A DNA stretch of 10,325 nucleotides from JBFGWM01 sp041588495 (GCA_041588495.1 JBFGWM010000090.1:1-10325), one strand, 5' to 3'. Shown: positions 1 to 7,620, numbered from the stretch's first letter. The notes: generated from the sequence alone by a model not told the origin. Translations and numbers: made by a program.

Positions 1-19
1 AGTTCTTTTCATCAAACAT
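1..19 (-). CDS. possible start of an unidentified gene (partial)
   Basis: On the minus strand an ATG at 19-17 opens the codons for M-F-D-E-K-N and then leaves the window. A CAGGAA sequence (27-32) sits 8 bases upstream of the ATG, a good ribosome-binding-site match and spacing. The ATG lies 22 bases after the CDGSH gene's stop on the same strand, which fits a third gene in a purL-led operon. Six residues are too few to name a product, and a chance match to a binding site is possible. Confidence 0.3.
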
Positions 20-41
20 CGGATTGTTCCTGTGCCGGTCT

Positions 42-347
42 TCAAACGTCCCGCGGATTGCGGATGAACTCGCGAATGAGCTGGCCCGCGGACTTGCCGT
101 CGTTCTTGTTGTGGCTGCCGTCACAGAACGGCGGGTTGCCGCTGCGCCCGCAACCGCAGATGAAAAGTTGCTCCTTGCGCTTCGAAAGGTGCTCCCGCGG
201 CTGGCAGGCACCATCCGGCGGACCGCTGCCATCACATTGCGGCGCGCTGGCGGTCATCCCGCAGGTGCAGATCGGGAACGGCGTGTTCTTGTCGACGGTC
301 CGCACCCAGGGACGCTGACGCGCGTACATCGGTGGCAGATCGGCCAT
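42..347 (-). CDS. CDGSH iron-sulfur domain protein with two motifs
   Basis: A 101-residue soluble protein with no signal peptide or membrane segment. The second motif is canonical: C64-x-C66, S69, P73, C75-D-G-S-H79, the three-cysteine, one-histidine ligand set of a CDGSH [2Fe-2S] cluster. The first motif has C27-x-C29, T32, P36, C38-D-G-S, but ends in Gly42 (codon GGT) where the histidine ligand should be. CDGSH proteins bind redox-active, labile 2Fe-2S clusters and are linked to electron transfer or iron-sulfur/redox homeostasis; the bacterial role is poorly defined. The start is well set: AGGAGG (353-358) lies 5 bases before the ATG. The gene begins 28 bases after purL's stop on the same strand, so it is probably the downstream gene of a purL transcript. 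Nothing visible links its function to purine synthesis. Confidence 0.88.
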   Translation of the reverse strand: MADLPPMYARQRPWVRTVDKNTPFPICTCGMTASAPQCDGSGPPDGACQPREHLSKRKEQLFICGCGRSGNPPFCDGSHNKNDGKSAGQLIREFIRNPRDV

Positions 348-352
348 CGGAA

Positions 353-358
353 CCTCCT
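353..358 (-). promoter_or_regulatory. ribosome binding site of the CDGSH gene
   Basis: A perfect AGGAGG on the minus strand with a 5-base spacer to the ATG at 347. It is the strongest Shine-Dalgarno match I found ahead of any gene here. It suggests the small iron-sulfur protein is translated well on its own rather than only by coupling to purL. Confidence 0.7.
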
Positions 359-375
359 CTTGCCAGGCATCCCCG

Positions 376-3300
376 CTACCCCAGCCATGCCCGCGCGTTG
401 CGGAACATGCGCAGCCATGGACCGTCCTCGCCCCAGCCTGCCGGATGCCAGGAGTTCTGCACGCTGCGGAACACCCGCTCGGGATGCGGCATCATGATGG
501 TGACGCGGCCGTCGGGCGTGGTGAACCCGGTCACGCCCTCCGACGAGCCGTTGGGGTTTGCCGGATAGCGTTCCGCGGCCTCGCCGTGATTGTCCACATA
601 GCGTAGCGCAACCAGCGCGGCGTCCGGACCCGCATCGTCACGGAAGCGGGCCCGGCCCTCGCCGTGAGCCACCACGATCGGCAGGCGGGAACCGTGCATG
701 CCCGCGAGCAGGATCGACGGCGACTCGCAGATCTCGACCAGGGACAGGCGCGCCTCGAACTGCTCGGACAGGTTGCGCACGAAATCCGGCCAGTCCCCGG
801 CCCCGGGAACCAGTTCACGCAGGCCGGAGAGCATCTGGCAGCCGTTGCACACGCCGAGGGCGAAAGTGTTCGCATCGGCAAAGAAATCGGCAAACTGTTC
901 GCGGGCGCGCGGGTTGTAGAGGATCGACCGCGCCCAGCCCTGCCCCGCGCCGAGCACGTCGCCGTAGGAGAAACCGCCGCAGGCCGCCAGGCCCTGGAAG
1001 CCTTCCAGGCTGACCGTGCCGGCAATGATCTCGGTCATGTGCACGTCCACCGCGGTGAACCCGGCGCGGTCGAAGGCCGCGGCCATTTCCAGCTGACCGT
1101 TGACGCCCTGCTCGCGCAGCACTGCCACCCGGGGCCGCGCGCCGACACCGACCAGGGGCGCGCAGACATCGTCATCCGGATCGAAACCCAGTTTCACCGC
1201 GAGGCCAGGGTCATCGCGGTCGAGCAGGGCATCGAATTCCTCGCGGGCGCAGTCGGCGTTGTCGCGCAATGCCTGCATCCGGTAACTGGTCTCGGTCCAG
1301 GCGCGCTGCCACTCCACGCGGCTGTTCTCGAGCACCACCTGGCCGGCAACCGAGAAGCGCACCTGCTCCCGTGCATCGAGGCAGCCGATCTCGTGGACCA
1401 GGCCAGCGAGGCCCTCGGAATGCAGGCATTCACGCACCCGTTCCATGGCCCCCGTGGGCACCTGCAGCACCAGCCCGGGCTCTTCGGCAAACAGGACGGG
1501 TATGACCGCGCCGGGCTCCGCGGCCATGGCATCCAGGTGCACGTCCAGGCCACTGTGGGCCGCAAACGCCATCTCGCACAGGGTCACGAACAGGCCACCG
1601 TCACTGCGATCGTGGGCGGCCAGGATCAGGCCCTCGCGATTCAATTGCTGTACCGCTCGGAACAGGCCGGCAAGGTGCGCCGGCTCATCGAGGTCCGGCG
1701 CCACGTCACCGGTCCCTGCATAAACCTGCGCGAGGACCGAACCGCCAAGGCGGTTGCGCCCGGCGCCGAGATCCACGCACAGCAGTACGCTGTCCACGTC
1801 GCGATCGAGTTCCGGCGTGAGCGTGCGGCGTACGTCATCGACGGGCGCGAAGGCCGATACCACCAGGGAAACCGGGGCGGTCACCGACTTCTCCGCGCCG
1901 GAATCCGGATCCGTCCAGGCGGTGCGCATGGACATGGAATCCTTGCCCACCGGGATGCAGATTCCCAGGGCCGGGCAAAGTTCCTCTCCCACCGCGCGTA
2001 CTGTGGCGTACAAGTCAGCATCATCGCCGGGATGCCCGGCCGCGGCCATCCAGTTGGCCGAGAGCTTGACCCGCCCGATCTCGCCAATATCCGCGAGCAT
2101 GATGTTGGTGAGCGCCTCGCAGACCGCCATGCGCCCCGACGCCGGAGCGTCCAGCACCGCGAGCGGCGTCCGCTCGCCCATGGCCATGGCCTCGCCGTGG
2201 TACCCGTGAAAACCGTTGCAGGTCACCGCGACGTCGGACACCGGCACCTGCCAGGGGCCGACAAACTGGTCCCGGCACACCTGCCCACCGACGCTGCGGT
2301 CGCCGATGGTCACCAGGAAGCTTTTCGACGCCACCGCCGGGCAGCGCAGCACCCGGTCTGCGGCCTCGCGGAGATCCAGCGACGCGACATCGAGCGGCTG
2401 ACCGCCGCGCGCCACCCGCTGCACGTCGCGATGCATCCGCGGCGGCTTGCCGAGCAGGACCTCGAGGGGCAGGTCCACCGGCGCGTCACCGAAATGCGTG
2501 TCGCCCACCCGCAAGTGGCGCTCGGCGGTGGCCGTTCCGACCACCGCCCAGGGACAGCGTTCGCGGGCGCACAGCGCAGCGAAAGCCGACAGTTGCGCCG
2601 GCTCAACCGCGAGCACGTAGCGCTCCTGGGCCTCGTTGCACCAGATTTCCAGGGGCGACATGCCGGGTTCGGCGTTCGGCACGTCGCGCAATTCGAACAT
2701 TCCGCCACGGCCACCGTCATTGACCAGTTCCGGAAAGGCATTGGACAGGCCGCCGGCACCGACATCGTGAATGAACAGGATCGGGTTGCCCTCACCCATC
2801 TGCCAGCACTGGTCGATGACTTCCTGGCAGCGCCGTTCGAGCTCCGGGTTGTCGCGCTGCACGGAGGCGAAGTCGAGCTCCGCGTCACCGCTGCCGCTGG
2901 CCATGGAGGATGCCGCCCCGCCACCCAGGCCGATGCGCATGGCCGGCCCGCCGAGGACAATCAGGCGGGCGCCGACCGGGATTCCGCCCTTCTCCACGTG
3001 CCCGGGGCGGATATTGCCCATGCCGCCGGCGAGCATGATCGGCTTGTGGTAGCCACGCATCTCCGGCGCGCCGGGCTGACCGCAGTCCTGCTCGTAGGTA
3101 CGGAAATATCCGCAAAGATTGGGTCGCCCGAACTCGTTGTTGAAGGCCGCCGCACCGATCGGCCCCTCCAGCATGATCTCGAGGGCGGAAACGATGCGTC
3201 CGGGACGGCCGTAATCGGGCTCCCAGGGCTGCTCGTAGCCGGGAATCCTGAGGGAGGAAACCGAGAAACCCACCAGTCCCGCCTTGGGCTTCGCCCCGCG

Positions 3301-4266
3301 CCCGGTGGCGCCCTCGTCACGGATCTCGCCACCGGCCCCGGTCGCCGCTCCCGGATGCGGGGCGATGGCGGTCGGGTGGTTGTGGGTCTCCACCTTCATG
3401 AGCAGGTGCGCGGGTTCCTCGACCACCGCGTACTCGCGGGTTTCCGGGTCCGGAAACAGGCGCCCGGCGGGCAGTCCCTCGACCACCGCGGAGTTGTCCT
3501 TGTAGGCGGACAGGACGCCCTCGGGGTGCAGTTCGTGGGTGTTGCGGATCATCGCGAACAGGGACTTGTCCATGTCCTCGCCGTCGATGGTCCAGCCGGC
3601 ATTGAAAATCTTGTGCCGGCAGTGCTCGGAGTTGGCCTGGGCGAACATCATCAGCTCGACATCGCGCGGGTCGCGGCCCAGGGCGCGGAAACTGTCGACG
3701 AGGTAGTCGATCTCGTCGGCGGCCAGAGCCAGGCCGAGCTCACGGTCGGCGCGCTCGATGGCGGCCCGCCCCTCGGCGAGAACCGGCACGGCCGCGGACG
3801 GCGCCGGCGCGCTCTCGGCGAACAGGCAACCCGCCTCGTCGACGCCGTTCACCACGGCCTGGGTCATGCGGTCGTGGATGAGCGGCAGCACCGCGGCCCG
3901 GGCCGCCGCATCCAGGGCAGGATCCCGGTCCACGTACCAGGCGATCCCCCGCTCCACCCGGCTCACGCCGGACAGGCCGCAGGTGTGGAGGATGTCGGTC
4001 GCCTTGCTCGACCACGGGGACACCGTGCCCGGGCGCGGAATCACCAGCAGCAGTTCACCGCGCAGGGTTTTCGGGGCAGGCTCGCCATAGGCCAGTAGAC
4101 GCTCCAGGACCTGCCGCGGTTCACCGCTGGCAACCGTACCGGATACAAAATGAAGGAAGCGACAGCGGACATCACGGACGCCGGTCACACCGGCGTCGGC
4201 GAGGGCCTGCAGCAGGCGCTGCCGGCGGAATTCTGAGAAAGCGCAGGGGCCGTCCAGGACCAGCAT
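376..4266 (-). CDS. purL: phosphoribosylformylglycinamidine synthase (FGAM synthase)
   Basis: Catalyses step 4 of de novo purine synthesis in the cytoplasm: FGAR + ATP + glutamine to FGAM. This is the large single-chain form. In order it has an N-terminal PurS-like domain (about 1-140), a linker, the two ATP-dependent synthase halves (with NSEHCRHKIFN, VETHNHPTAIAPHPGAATG, and PVGKDSMSMRT in the second half), and a C-terminal class I glutamine amidotransferase domain. The glutaminase triad is visible as Cys1140 (in GVCNGCQ), His1261 and Glu1263 (in PHPER), matching E. coli Cys1135/His1260/Glu1262. An in-frame ATG exists at 4311, but 4266 is preferred because the protein then begins MLVLDGPCAFSEF, in line with the family, and has 1296 residues against 1295 in E. 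coli. The Shine-Dalgarno at this start is only a distant GGGGGA. The gene is divergent from mltF and complete, with no frameshift. Confidence 0.98.
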   Translation of the reverse strand: MLVLDGPCAFSEFRRQRLLQALADAGVTGVRDVRCRFLHFVSGTVASGEPRQVLERLLAYGEPAPKTLRGELLLVIPRPGTVSPWSSKATDILHTCGLSGVSRVERGIAWYVDRDPALDAAARAAVLPLIHDRMTQAVVNGVDEAGCLFAESAPAPSAAVPVLAEGRAAIERADRELGLALAADEIDYLVDSFRALGRDPRDVELMMFAQANSEHCRHKIFNAGWTIDGEDMDKSLFAMIRNTHELHPEGVLSAYKDNSAVVEGLPAGRLFPDPETREYAVVEEPAHLLMKVETHNHPTAIAPHPGAATGAGGEIRDEGATGRGAKPKAGLVGFSVSSLRIPGYEQPWEPDYGRPGRIVSALEIMLEGPIGAAAFNNEFGRPNLCGYFRTYEQDCGQPGAPEMRGYHKPIMLAGGMGNIRPGHVEKGGIPVGARLIVLGGPAMRIGLGGGAASSMASGSGDAELDFASVQRDNPELERRCQEVIDQCWQMGEGNPILFIHDVGAGGLSNAFPELVNDGGRGGMFELRDVPNAEPGMSPLEIWCNEAQERYVLAVEPAQLSAFAALCARERCPWAVVGTATAERHLRVGDTHFGDAPVDLPLEVLLGKPPRMHRDVQRVARGGQPLDVASLDLREAADRVLRCPAVASKSFLVTIGDRSVGGQVCRDQFVGPWQVPVSDVAVTCNGFHGYHGEAMAMGERTPLAVLDAPASGRMAVCEALTNIMLADIGEIGRVKLSANWMAAAGHPGDDADLYATVRAVGEELCPALGICIPVGKDSMSMRTAWTDPDSGAEKSVTAPVSLVVSAFAPVDDVRRTLTPELDRDVDSVLLCVDLGAGRNRLGGSVLAQVYAGTGDVAPDLDEPAHLAGLFRAVQQLNREGLILAAHDRSDGGLFVTLCEMAFAAHSGLDVHLDAMAAEPGAVIPVLFAEEPGLVLQVPTGAMERVRECLHSEGLAGLVHEIGCLDAREQVRFSVAGQVVLENSRVEWQRAWTETSYRMQALRDNADCAREEFDALLDRDDPGLAVKLGFDPDDDVCAPLVGVGARPRVAVLREQGVNGQLEMAAAFDRAGFTAVDVHMTEIIAGTVSLEGFQGLAACGGFSYGDVLGAGQGWARSILYNPRAREQFADFFADANTFALGVCNGCQMLSGLRELVPGAGDWPDFVRNLSEQFEARLSLVEICESPSILLAGMHGSRLPIVVAHGEGRARFRDDAGPDAALVALRYVDNHGEAAERYPANPNGSSEGVTGFTTPDGRVTIMMPHPERVFRSVQNSWHPAGWGEDGPWLRMFRNARAWLG

Positions 4267-4296
4267 GGGCTCACGAGTTCCCCCGTGGAATGGGCG

Positions 4297-4324
4297 ACTA
4301 TGATACTTCATTCGGAGCTTTCAA
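4297..4324 (-). promoter_or_regulatory. candidate sigma70 promoter of purL
   Basis: On the minus strand, -35 TTGAAA (4319-4324, 5 of 6 matches to TTGACA), a 16-base spacer, and -10 CATAGT (4297-4302, 4 of 6). This would place the transcript start near 4290, with a leader of about 24 bases before the purL ATG at 4266. It falls in the small AT-richer patch of the purL/mltF divergent region. I see no convincing PurR-type operator (ACGCAAACGTTTGCGT-like) around it. Found by eye. Confidence 0.4.
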
Positions 4325-4383
4325 ATCACCCGCGTTTCGTAGGACACTCATGTTCCCGGACGCGACCGGCAACAGGACGATCC

Positions 4384-5832
4384 ATGCGCGCAGCGCGACC
4401 CAAGGGACCCCGCCTGCTGGCCGCCGCGCTGGTCGCGCTGACGCTGGTGGCGTCGGTGTCCTCCTGCCGCCAGTCGACCACCGTTGAGCGCATCCGTCAG
4501 CAGGGCGTCCTCAAGGTGGTCACCCGCAACGCACCCACGACGTATTACCAGGACCGCAACGGCCCGACCGGGTTCGAATACACCCTCAGCAAGCTGTTTG
4601 CCGAGGAACTCGGCGTCGACCTGGAGATCTTCACCCTGGCCAACCCGGGGGAGATCCTCGACAGCCTGTCCCGCCGCCGCGCCAATCTCGCGGCCGCCGG
4701 CCTGATCGTCACCGTTGCCCACACCAGCCAGGTGACCTTCGGTCCGCCCTACATGGAGATCACCCAGCAACTGGTGTATCGGACCGGGAATTTCCGGCCG
4801 CAGACCCTCGACGACCTCGCCGGCCGCAGCCTGCTGGTCCGCGAACGCTCCAGCCATGCCGAACGCCTGCGCGACCTGCAGCGGCAGATGCCCGACCTGG
4901 CATGGAAGGAAACCGCCGATCTCGAGGTGGTCGACCTCCTGCGCATGGTCGAAAACGGCGAACTCGACTTCACCGTGGTCAACAGCAACGAGTGGGCGGT
5001 CAACCAGGCCTTTTTCCCGCGCGTCCGCGTGGCCTTCAACATGGCTCCCGCGGAACAGCTGGCCTGGGCCCTGCGCAAGGAACGCGACGACAGCCTGCTG
5101 GAAGCGGTGCGCGGATTCTTTGCCCGGCTCGCGGAGAGCGGCCGCCTGGCCCAGTTGCGCGACCAGTTCTACGGTCACGTCGACCAGCTTAATTACGTCG
5201 GCGCACGGACCTTCATCTTCCACATGAAAAAGAGGCTGCCCAGGTACGAGCCGTGGATTCGCGCCGCGGCCGAGCGTTACGACATCGACTGGCGCCTGCT
5301 GGCCGCCATCGGCTACCAGGAGTCACACTGGGACCCGGATGCGGTATCGCCCACCGGGGTACGTGGATTCATGATGCTGACCCAGGCCACGGCCCGCGAA
5401 CTCGGCGTGAAGAACCGTCTCGATCCGCGCGAGAGCATTTTTGGCGGCGCCGACTACCTGCAACGGATCCGCACCCGCCTGCCCGACGCCATTCGCGAAC
5501 CGGACCGGACCTGGTTCGCCCTCGCCGCCTATAACGTCGGACTCGGTCACCTGCAGGACGCCCAGGACATCACGCGCCGCCAGGGTGGCAACCCCTACTC
5601 GTGGTCCGATGTCGCCCAGCGCCTGCCGCTGCTGCAGCAGGAAAAGTGGTACCGGCAGACCCGCTACGGATATGCCCGCGGCTGGGAGCCGGTCCACTAC
5701 GTGGCCAACATCCGCCGCTACTACGATGTGCTGGTCTGGAACACGCGCCAGCGGGACGAATCGCTCCCCGTGATCCCGCCACAGGACGAGCCCGGCGACG
5801 ACATCTACGATTCGGTACCCTCGGTCCTGTAG
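4384..5832 (+). CDS. mltF: membrane-bound lytic murein transglycosylase F
   Basis: A 482-residue periplasmic enzyme that cleaves the MurNAc-GlcNAc bond of peptidoglycan non-hydrolytically, forming 1,6-anhydroMurNAc. The N terminus is basic (RAARPKGPR) followed by a hydrophobic stretch and VSSC, with Cys28 as a possible lipidation site. Next comes a family 3 solute-binding-like domain (about 38-270, starting at VLKVVTRNAPTTYY), then an SLT lysozyme-like domain (about 285-400) with catalytic Glu313 in YQESHWD, the SPTGVRGFMMLT segment and the AAYNVG motif. The E. coli protein is 518 residues, with a longer C-terminal tail. The ATG at 4384 was chosen because AGGA (4374-4377) lies 6 bases upstream and the signal sequence starts there; earlier in-frame starts add residues unlike a signal peptide. 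The gene is divergent from purL and converges on tadA with a 9-base gap and no visible terminator. Confidence 0.96.
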   Translation: MRAARPKGPRLLAAALVALTLVASVSSCRQSTTVERIRQQGVLKVVTRNAPTTYYQDRNGPTGFEYTLSKLFAEELGVDLEIFTLANPGEILDSLSRRRANLAAAGLIVTVAHTSQVTFGPPYMEITQQLVYRTGNFRPQTLDDLAGRSLLVRERSSHAERLRDLQRQMPDLAWKETADLEVVDLLRMVENGELDFTVVNSNEWAVNQAFFPRVRVAFNMAPAEQLAWALRKERDDSLLEAVRGFFARLAESGRLAQLRDQFYGHVDQLNYVGARTFIFHMKKRLPRYEPWIRAAAERYDIDWRLLAAIGYQESHWDPDAVSPTGVRGFMMLTQATARELGVKNRLDPRESIFGGADYLQRIRTRLPDAIREPDRTWFALAAYNVGLGHLQDAQDITRRQGGNPYSWSDVAQRLPLLQQEKWYRQTRYGYARGWEPVHYVANIRRYYDVLVWNTRQRDESLPVIPPQDEPGDDIYDSVPSVL

Positions 5833-5841
5833 GTCGGGATC

Positions 5842-6330
5842 TCAGCCCGAACGCCGCTCCGCAAACCACTCCCGCATCAGGGCCGCGCATTCCTCGCCGA
5901 GCACCCCGCCGGTCACTTCGGGCCGCCAGTTGAAATAGGATTCCTCGAATATCCTCGAGCGGCTGTGCACCACGCCGGCCTTGGGTTCGGGCGCGCCGAA
6001 AACGACGCGCGCGATGCGCGCATGCACGATGGCGCCCGCGCACATGGTGCAGGGCTCGATGGTCACGTACAGCGTCGCGCCGGGAAGCCGGTAATTGCCG
6101 GCGGCACGGGCCGCGTCGCGCAGGGCGACGATCTCCGCGTGCGCCGTGGGATCCACCGCGGAGATCGGCCGGTTCCAGCCCTCTCCAAGCACCGCGCCAT
6201 CGCGCACCACGACCGCGCCGACCGGAACCTCATCCTGCTCCGCGCCCTTCCGCGCGAGGGCAAGAGCGCGCCGCATCCACGGTTCATCGTGCAGGCTGGA
6301 ATCGGGCTCGTTTGGTTCAGGATTCGGCAA
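5842..6330 (-). CDS. tadA: tRNA-specific adenosine deaminase
   Basis: Deaminates adenosine 34 to inosine in the anticodon of tRNA-Arg(ACG), allowing one tRNA to read several CGN codons; usually essential. It has the zinc-dependent cytidine/deoxycytidylate deaminase fold: H-A-E (His64, Glu66 as proton shuttle) and P-C-T-M-C (Cys94, Cys97), numbered from the start used here. The N-terminal EVPVGAVVV and GEGWNRPI segments match E. coli TadA closely. The C-terminal part has FNWRP where family members usually have N-H-R. The start is uncertain. TTG at 6330 gives 162 residues and the right N-terminal length, but no clear Shine-Dalgarno. ATG at 6381 has AGGA only 3 bases upstream and would overlap the glycosyltransferase gene by 65 bases. 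ATG at 6276 begins right at the first helix (MRRALAL) and avoids overlap. The stop is sure. It probably shares a transcript with the upstream glycosyltransferase gene. Confidence 0.93.
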   Translation of the reverse strand: MPNPEPNEPDSSLHDEPWMRRALALARKGAEQDEVPVGAVVVRDGAVLGEGWNRPISAVDPTAHAEIVALRDAARAAGNYRLPGATLYVTIEPCTMCAGAIVHARIARVVFGAPEPKAGVVHSRSRIFEESYFNWRPEVTGGVLGEECAALMREWFAERRSG

Positions 6331-7441
6331 TGGTCTGTTCAATGATGTCCGCGGCACGCTGCGGCAGGCTGTAAAGATCATGGGTCCTGCCGAACTCGAT
6401 CCCGTTTCGTTGCCAATCGGCCCGCTCGTCGGCGTGCAACATGTAGGCGAGCTTGGCGTTCAGGTCCTCCTGGCGGAAGGGTGATTCCACCAGCAGTCCC
6501 GCACCCGCATCCGTGATGTAGTGGGCATACCCGCACACGTCGGTCACCAGCACCGGCAGGCCGGAAACGATCGCCTCCAGGAGCACCATCCCCGCGGCCT
6601 CGTTGTAGGCCGGATGAATCAGGACGTCGCCCCCGAGCAGGAAGCGCGGCACGTCATGCCGCCCGAACAGGAACTTCACCTGCTTCTCCAGGTGGAGCCG
6701 CTTGATCTGCCGTCGGAACGGGGTGGGATTGTCCTGGCCCACCACGAACAGGAAGGTTTCCTTGCGCGCCGCCGGGCACAGGCTGGCGATGGCATCCAGC
6801 GCGCGATCGAGCCCCTTGGTCTTGAAGCCTGAACCCACCATCAGGACCATGCGGTGGTGCGGCAACAGGTCGAACTCCTTGCGGAACTCGTCGCGGATCT
6901 CCTCCGCATTGTCCGGCGCCATGCGCGTCTTCGAGATGCCGGGTGGCAACATGTGGAAGCGCTCTTTCTGGGTTCCGTAGTACTCGTGGAAGACCTCGAT
7001 CCATGCCTCGGTGAGCACCATGATGACCGTCTTGCTGTCCGGGGAAAACACCGCCTTCTCAAAGGCCGCGTAATGCCGGTAGCGGTTGCTGCGCCGGTAC
7101 AGCCGGCTGCGTTGCTCACGTGCGCGCGCTTCAAAACAGGAATCCGCGGCGAAATAGACGTCCAGCCCCGGCATCTTGTTGAAGCCGATCACGCCGTCGA
7201 TGGCGTGGTCGCGCACCCGCTTTTTCACCTGCTTGTGGTAGTCCCGGGCGCGGCCGTGATTGGTCTGCGAGCTGACCGGCACGATATGCACGGTCATGCC
7301 CTCGGGACGGTCTCCCTCCCAGCTCAGGACGAAGATGTGAACCTCGTGGCCACGGTCGCGACACTCGGTGGCGACGCGCAGGAAATCCCGCTGCAAACCA
7401 CCGAAGGGGAAAAACTTGTACAAGCAGAAACCCAGTTTCAT
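6317..7441 (-). CDS. waaG: WaaG-like LPS core glycosyltransferase (GT4), downstream copy
   Basis: A 374-residue GT-B fold glycosyltransferase of family GT4. It closely resembles E. coli WaaG/RfaG, which transfers glucose from UDP-glucose to heptose II of the LPS inner core at the cytoplasmic face of the inner membrane. Visible WaaG signatures are FCLYKFFPFGGLQRDF at the N terminus (glycine loop 14-15), FNKMPGLDVYFAAD (87-100), LPPGIS (165-170), MVGSGFKTKG (201-210), and the nucleotide-sugar EX7E motif Glu281-Glu289 inside NEAAGMVLLEA, the same motif interior as I recall for E. coli WaaG. No membrane segment is seen. The ATG is fixed by homology but has no clear Shine-Dalgarno; it overlaps the stop of a short upstream reading frame as ATGA. 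The 3' end overlaps the tadA start region. The donor sugar is inferred, not proven. Confidence 0.9.
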   Translation of the reverse strand: MKLGFCLYKFFPFGGLQRDFLRVATECRDRGHEVHIFVLSWEGDRPEGMTVHIVPVSSQTNHGRARDYHKQVKKRVRDHAIDGVIGFNKMPGLDVYFAADSCFEARAREQRSRLYRRSNRYRHYAAFEKAVFSPDSKTVIMVLTEAWIEVFHEYYGTQKERFHMLPPGISKTRMAPDNAEEIRDEFRKEFDLLPHHRMVLMVGSGFKTKGLDRALDAIASLCPAARKETFLFVVGQDNPTPFRRQIKRLHLEKQVKFLFGRHDVPRFLLGGDVLIHPAYNEAAGMVLLEAIVSGLPVLVTDVCGYAHYITDAGAGLLVESPFRQEDLNAKLAYMLHADERADWQRNGIEFGRTHDLYSLPQRAADIIEQTIAES

Positions 7442-7479
7442 TCAATTGCCATTGGTGCAGGCAGGAGGCGGTCACTCAT
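7438..7479 (-). other. short leader reading frame ending ATGA at the waaG start
   Basis: On the minus strand ATG (7479) opens 13 codons, M-S-D-R-L-L-P-A-P-M-A-I-E, ending in TGA (7440-7438) that overlaps the ATG of the glycosyltransferase gene (7441-7439) as ATGA. The frame stays open further upstream and could begin at ATG 7545 (35 residues). Neither start has a clear Shine-Dalgarno. The overlap geometry is that of translational coupling and is notable because the glycosyltransferase start itself lacks a ribosome binding site, but an accidental open frame is quite possible in GC-rich DNA. Confidence 0.2.
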
Positions 7480-7524
7480 GGTTCTTGTGCGTTGCAAGCG
7501 GGCCTGCCAAAAACGTGAATCAGG

Positions 7525-7543
7525 GTCCGGCTTTCGCCGGGAC
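7525..7543. repeat. REP-like hairpin
   Basis: GTCCGGC, loop TTTC, then GCCGGGAC: an imperfect inverted repeat with one bulged base. The form 'CCGGC-TTTC-GCCGG' with a short loop resembles dispersed intergenic palindromes common in high-GC proteobacteria. Only one copy is seen in the window, so repeat status cannot be shown here. It has no T-run on either side, so it is not a standard terminator. Confidence 0.45.
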
Positions 7544-7557
7544 ATGGCGAAATGCCG

Positions 7558-7567
7558 CCCCCGGGGG
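7558..7567. repeat. perfect palindrome CCCCCGGGGG
   Basis: A 10-base perfect palindrome 14 bases after the REP-like hairpin. It may be part of the same structured element. It could also be chance in a very GC-rich stretch. Confidence 0.3.
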
Positions 7568-7610
7568 TCACGCACCGCGGGAGGATTCGGCAGGCCGCGG
7601 CTGCGGGACC

Positions 7611-7620
7611 GCACCGGTGC
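7611..7620. repeat. perfect palindrome GCACCGGTGC
   Basis: A 10-base perfect palindrome in the gap between the two waaG-like genes. It could be a dimeric regulator site, but there is no second copy nearby and no matching promoter, so function is not claimed. Confidence 0.3.

Noticed and set aside
664..4098. A 1144-codon open frame on the plus strand opposite purL
   Set aside because: It is exactly in register with the purL codons, so it stays open merely because purL avoids TTA, CTA and TCA in high-GC DNA. Its translation is rich in His, Arg and Gly and matches no family, while purL is unmistakable.
4348..5223. A 291-codon minus-strand frame opposite mltF
   Set aside because: A codon-bias shadow of mltF, whose domains and catalytic residues are clear on the plus strand.
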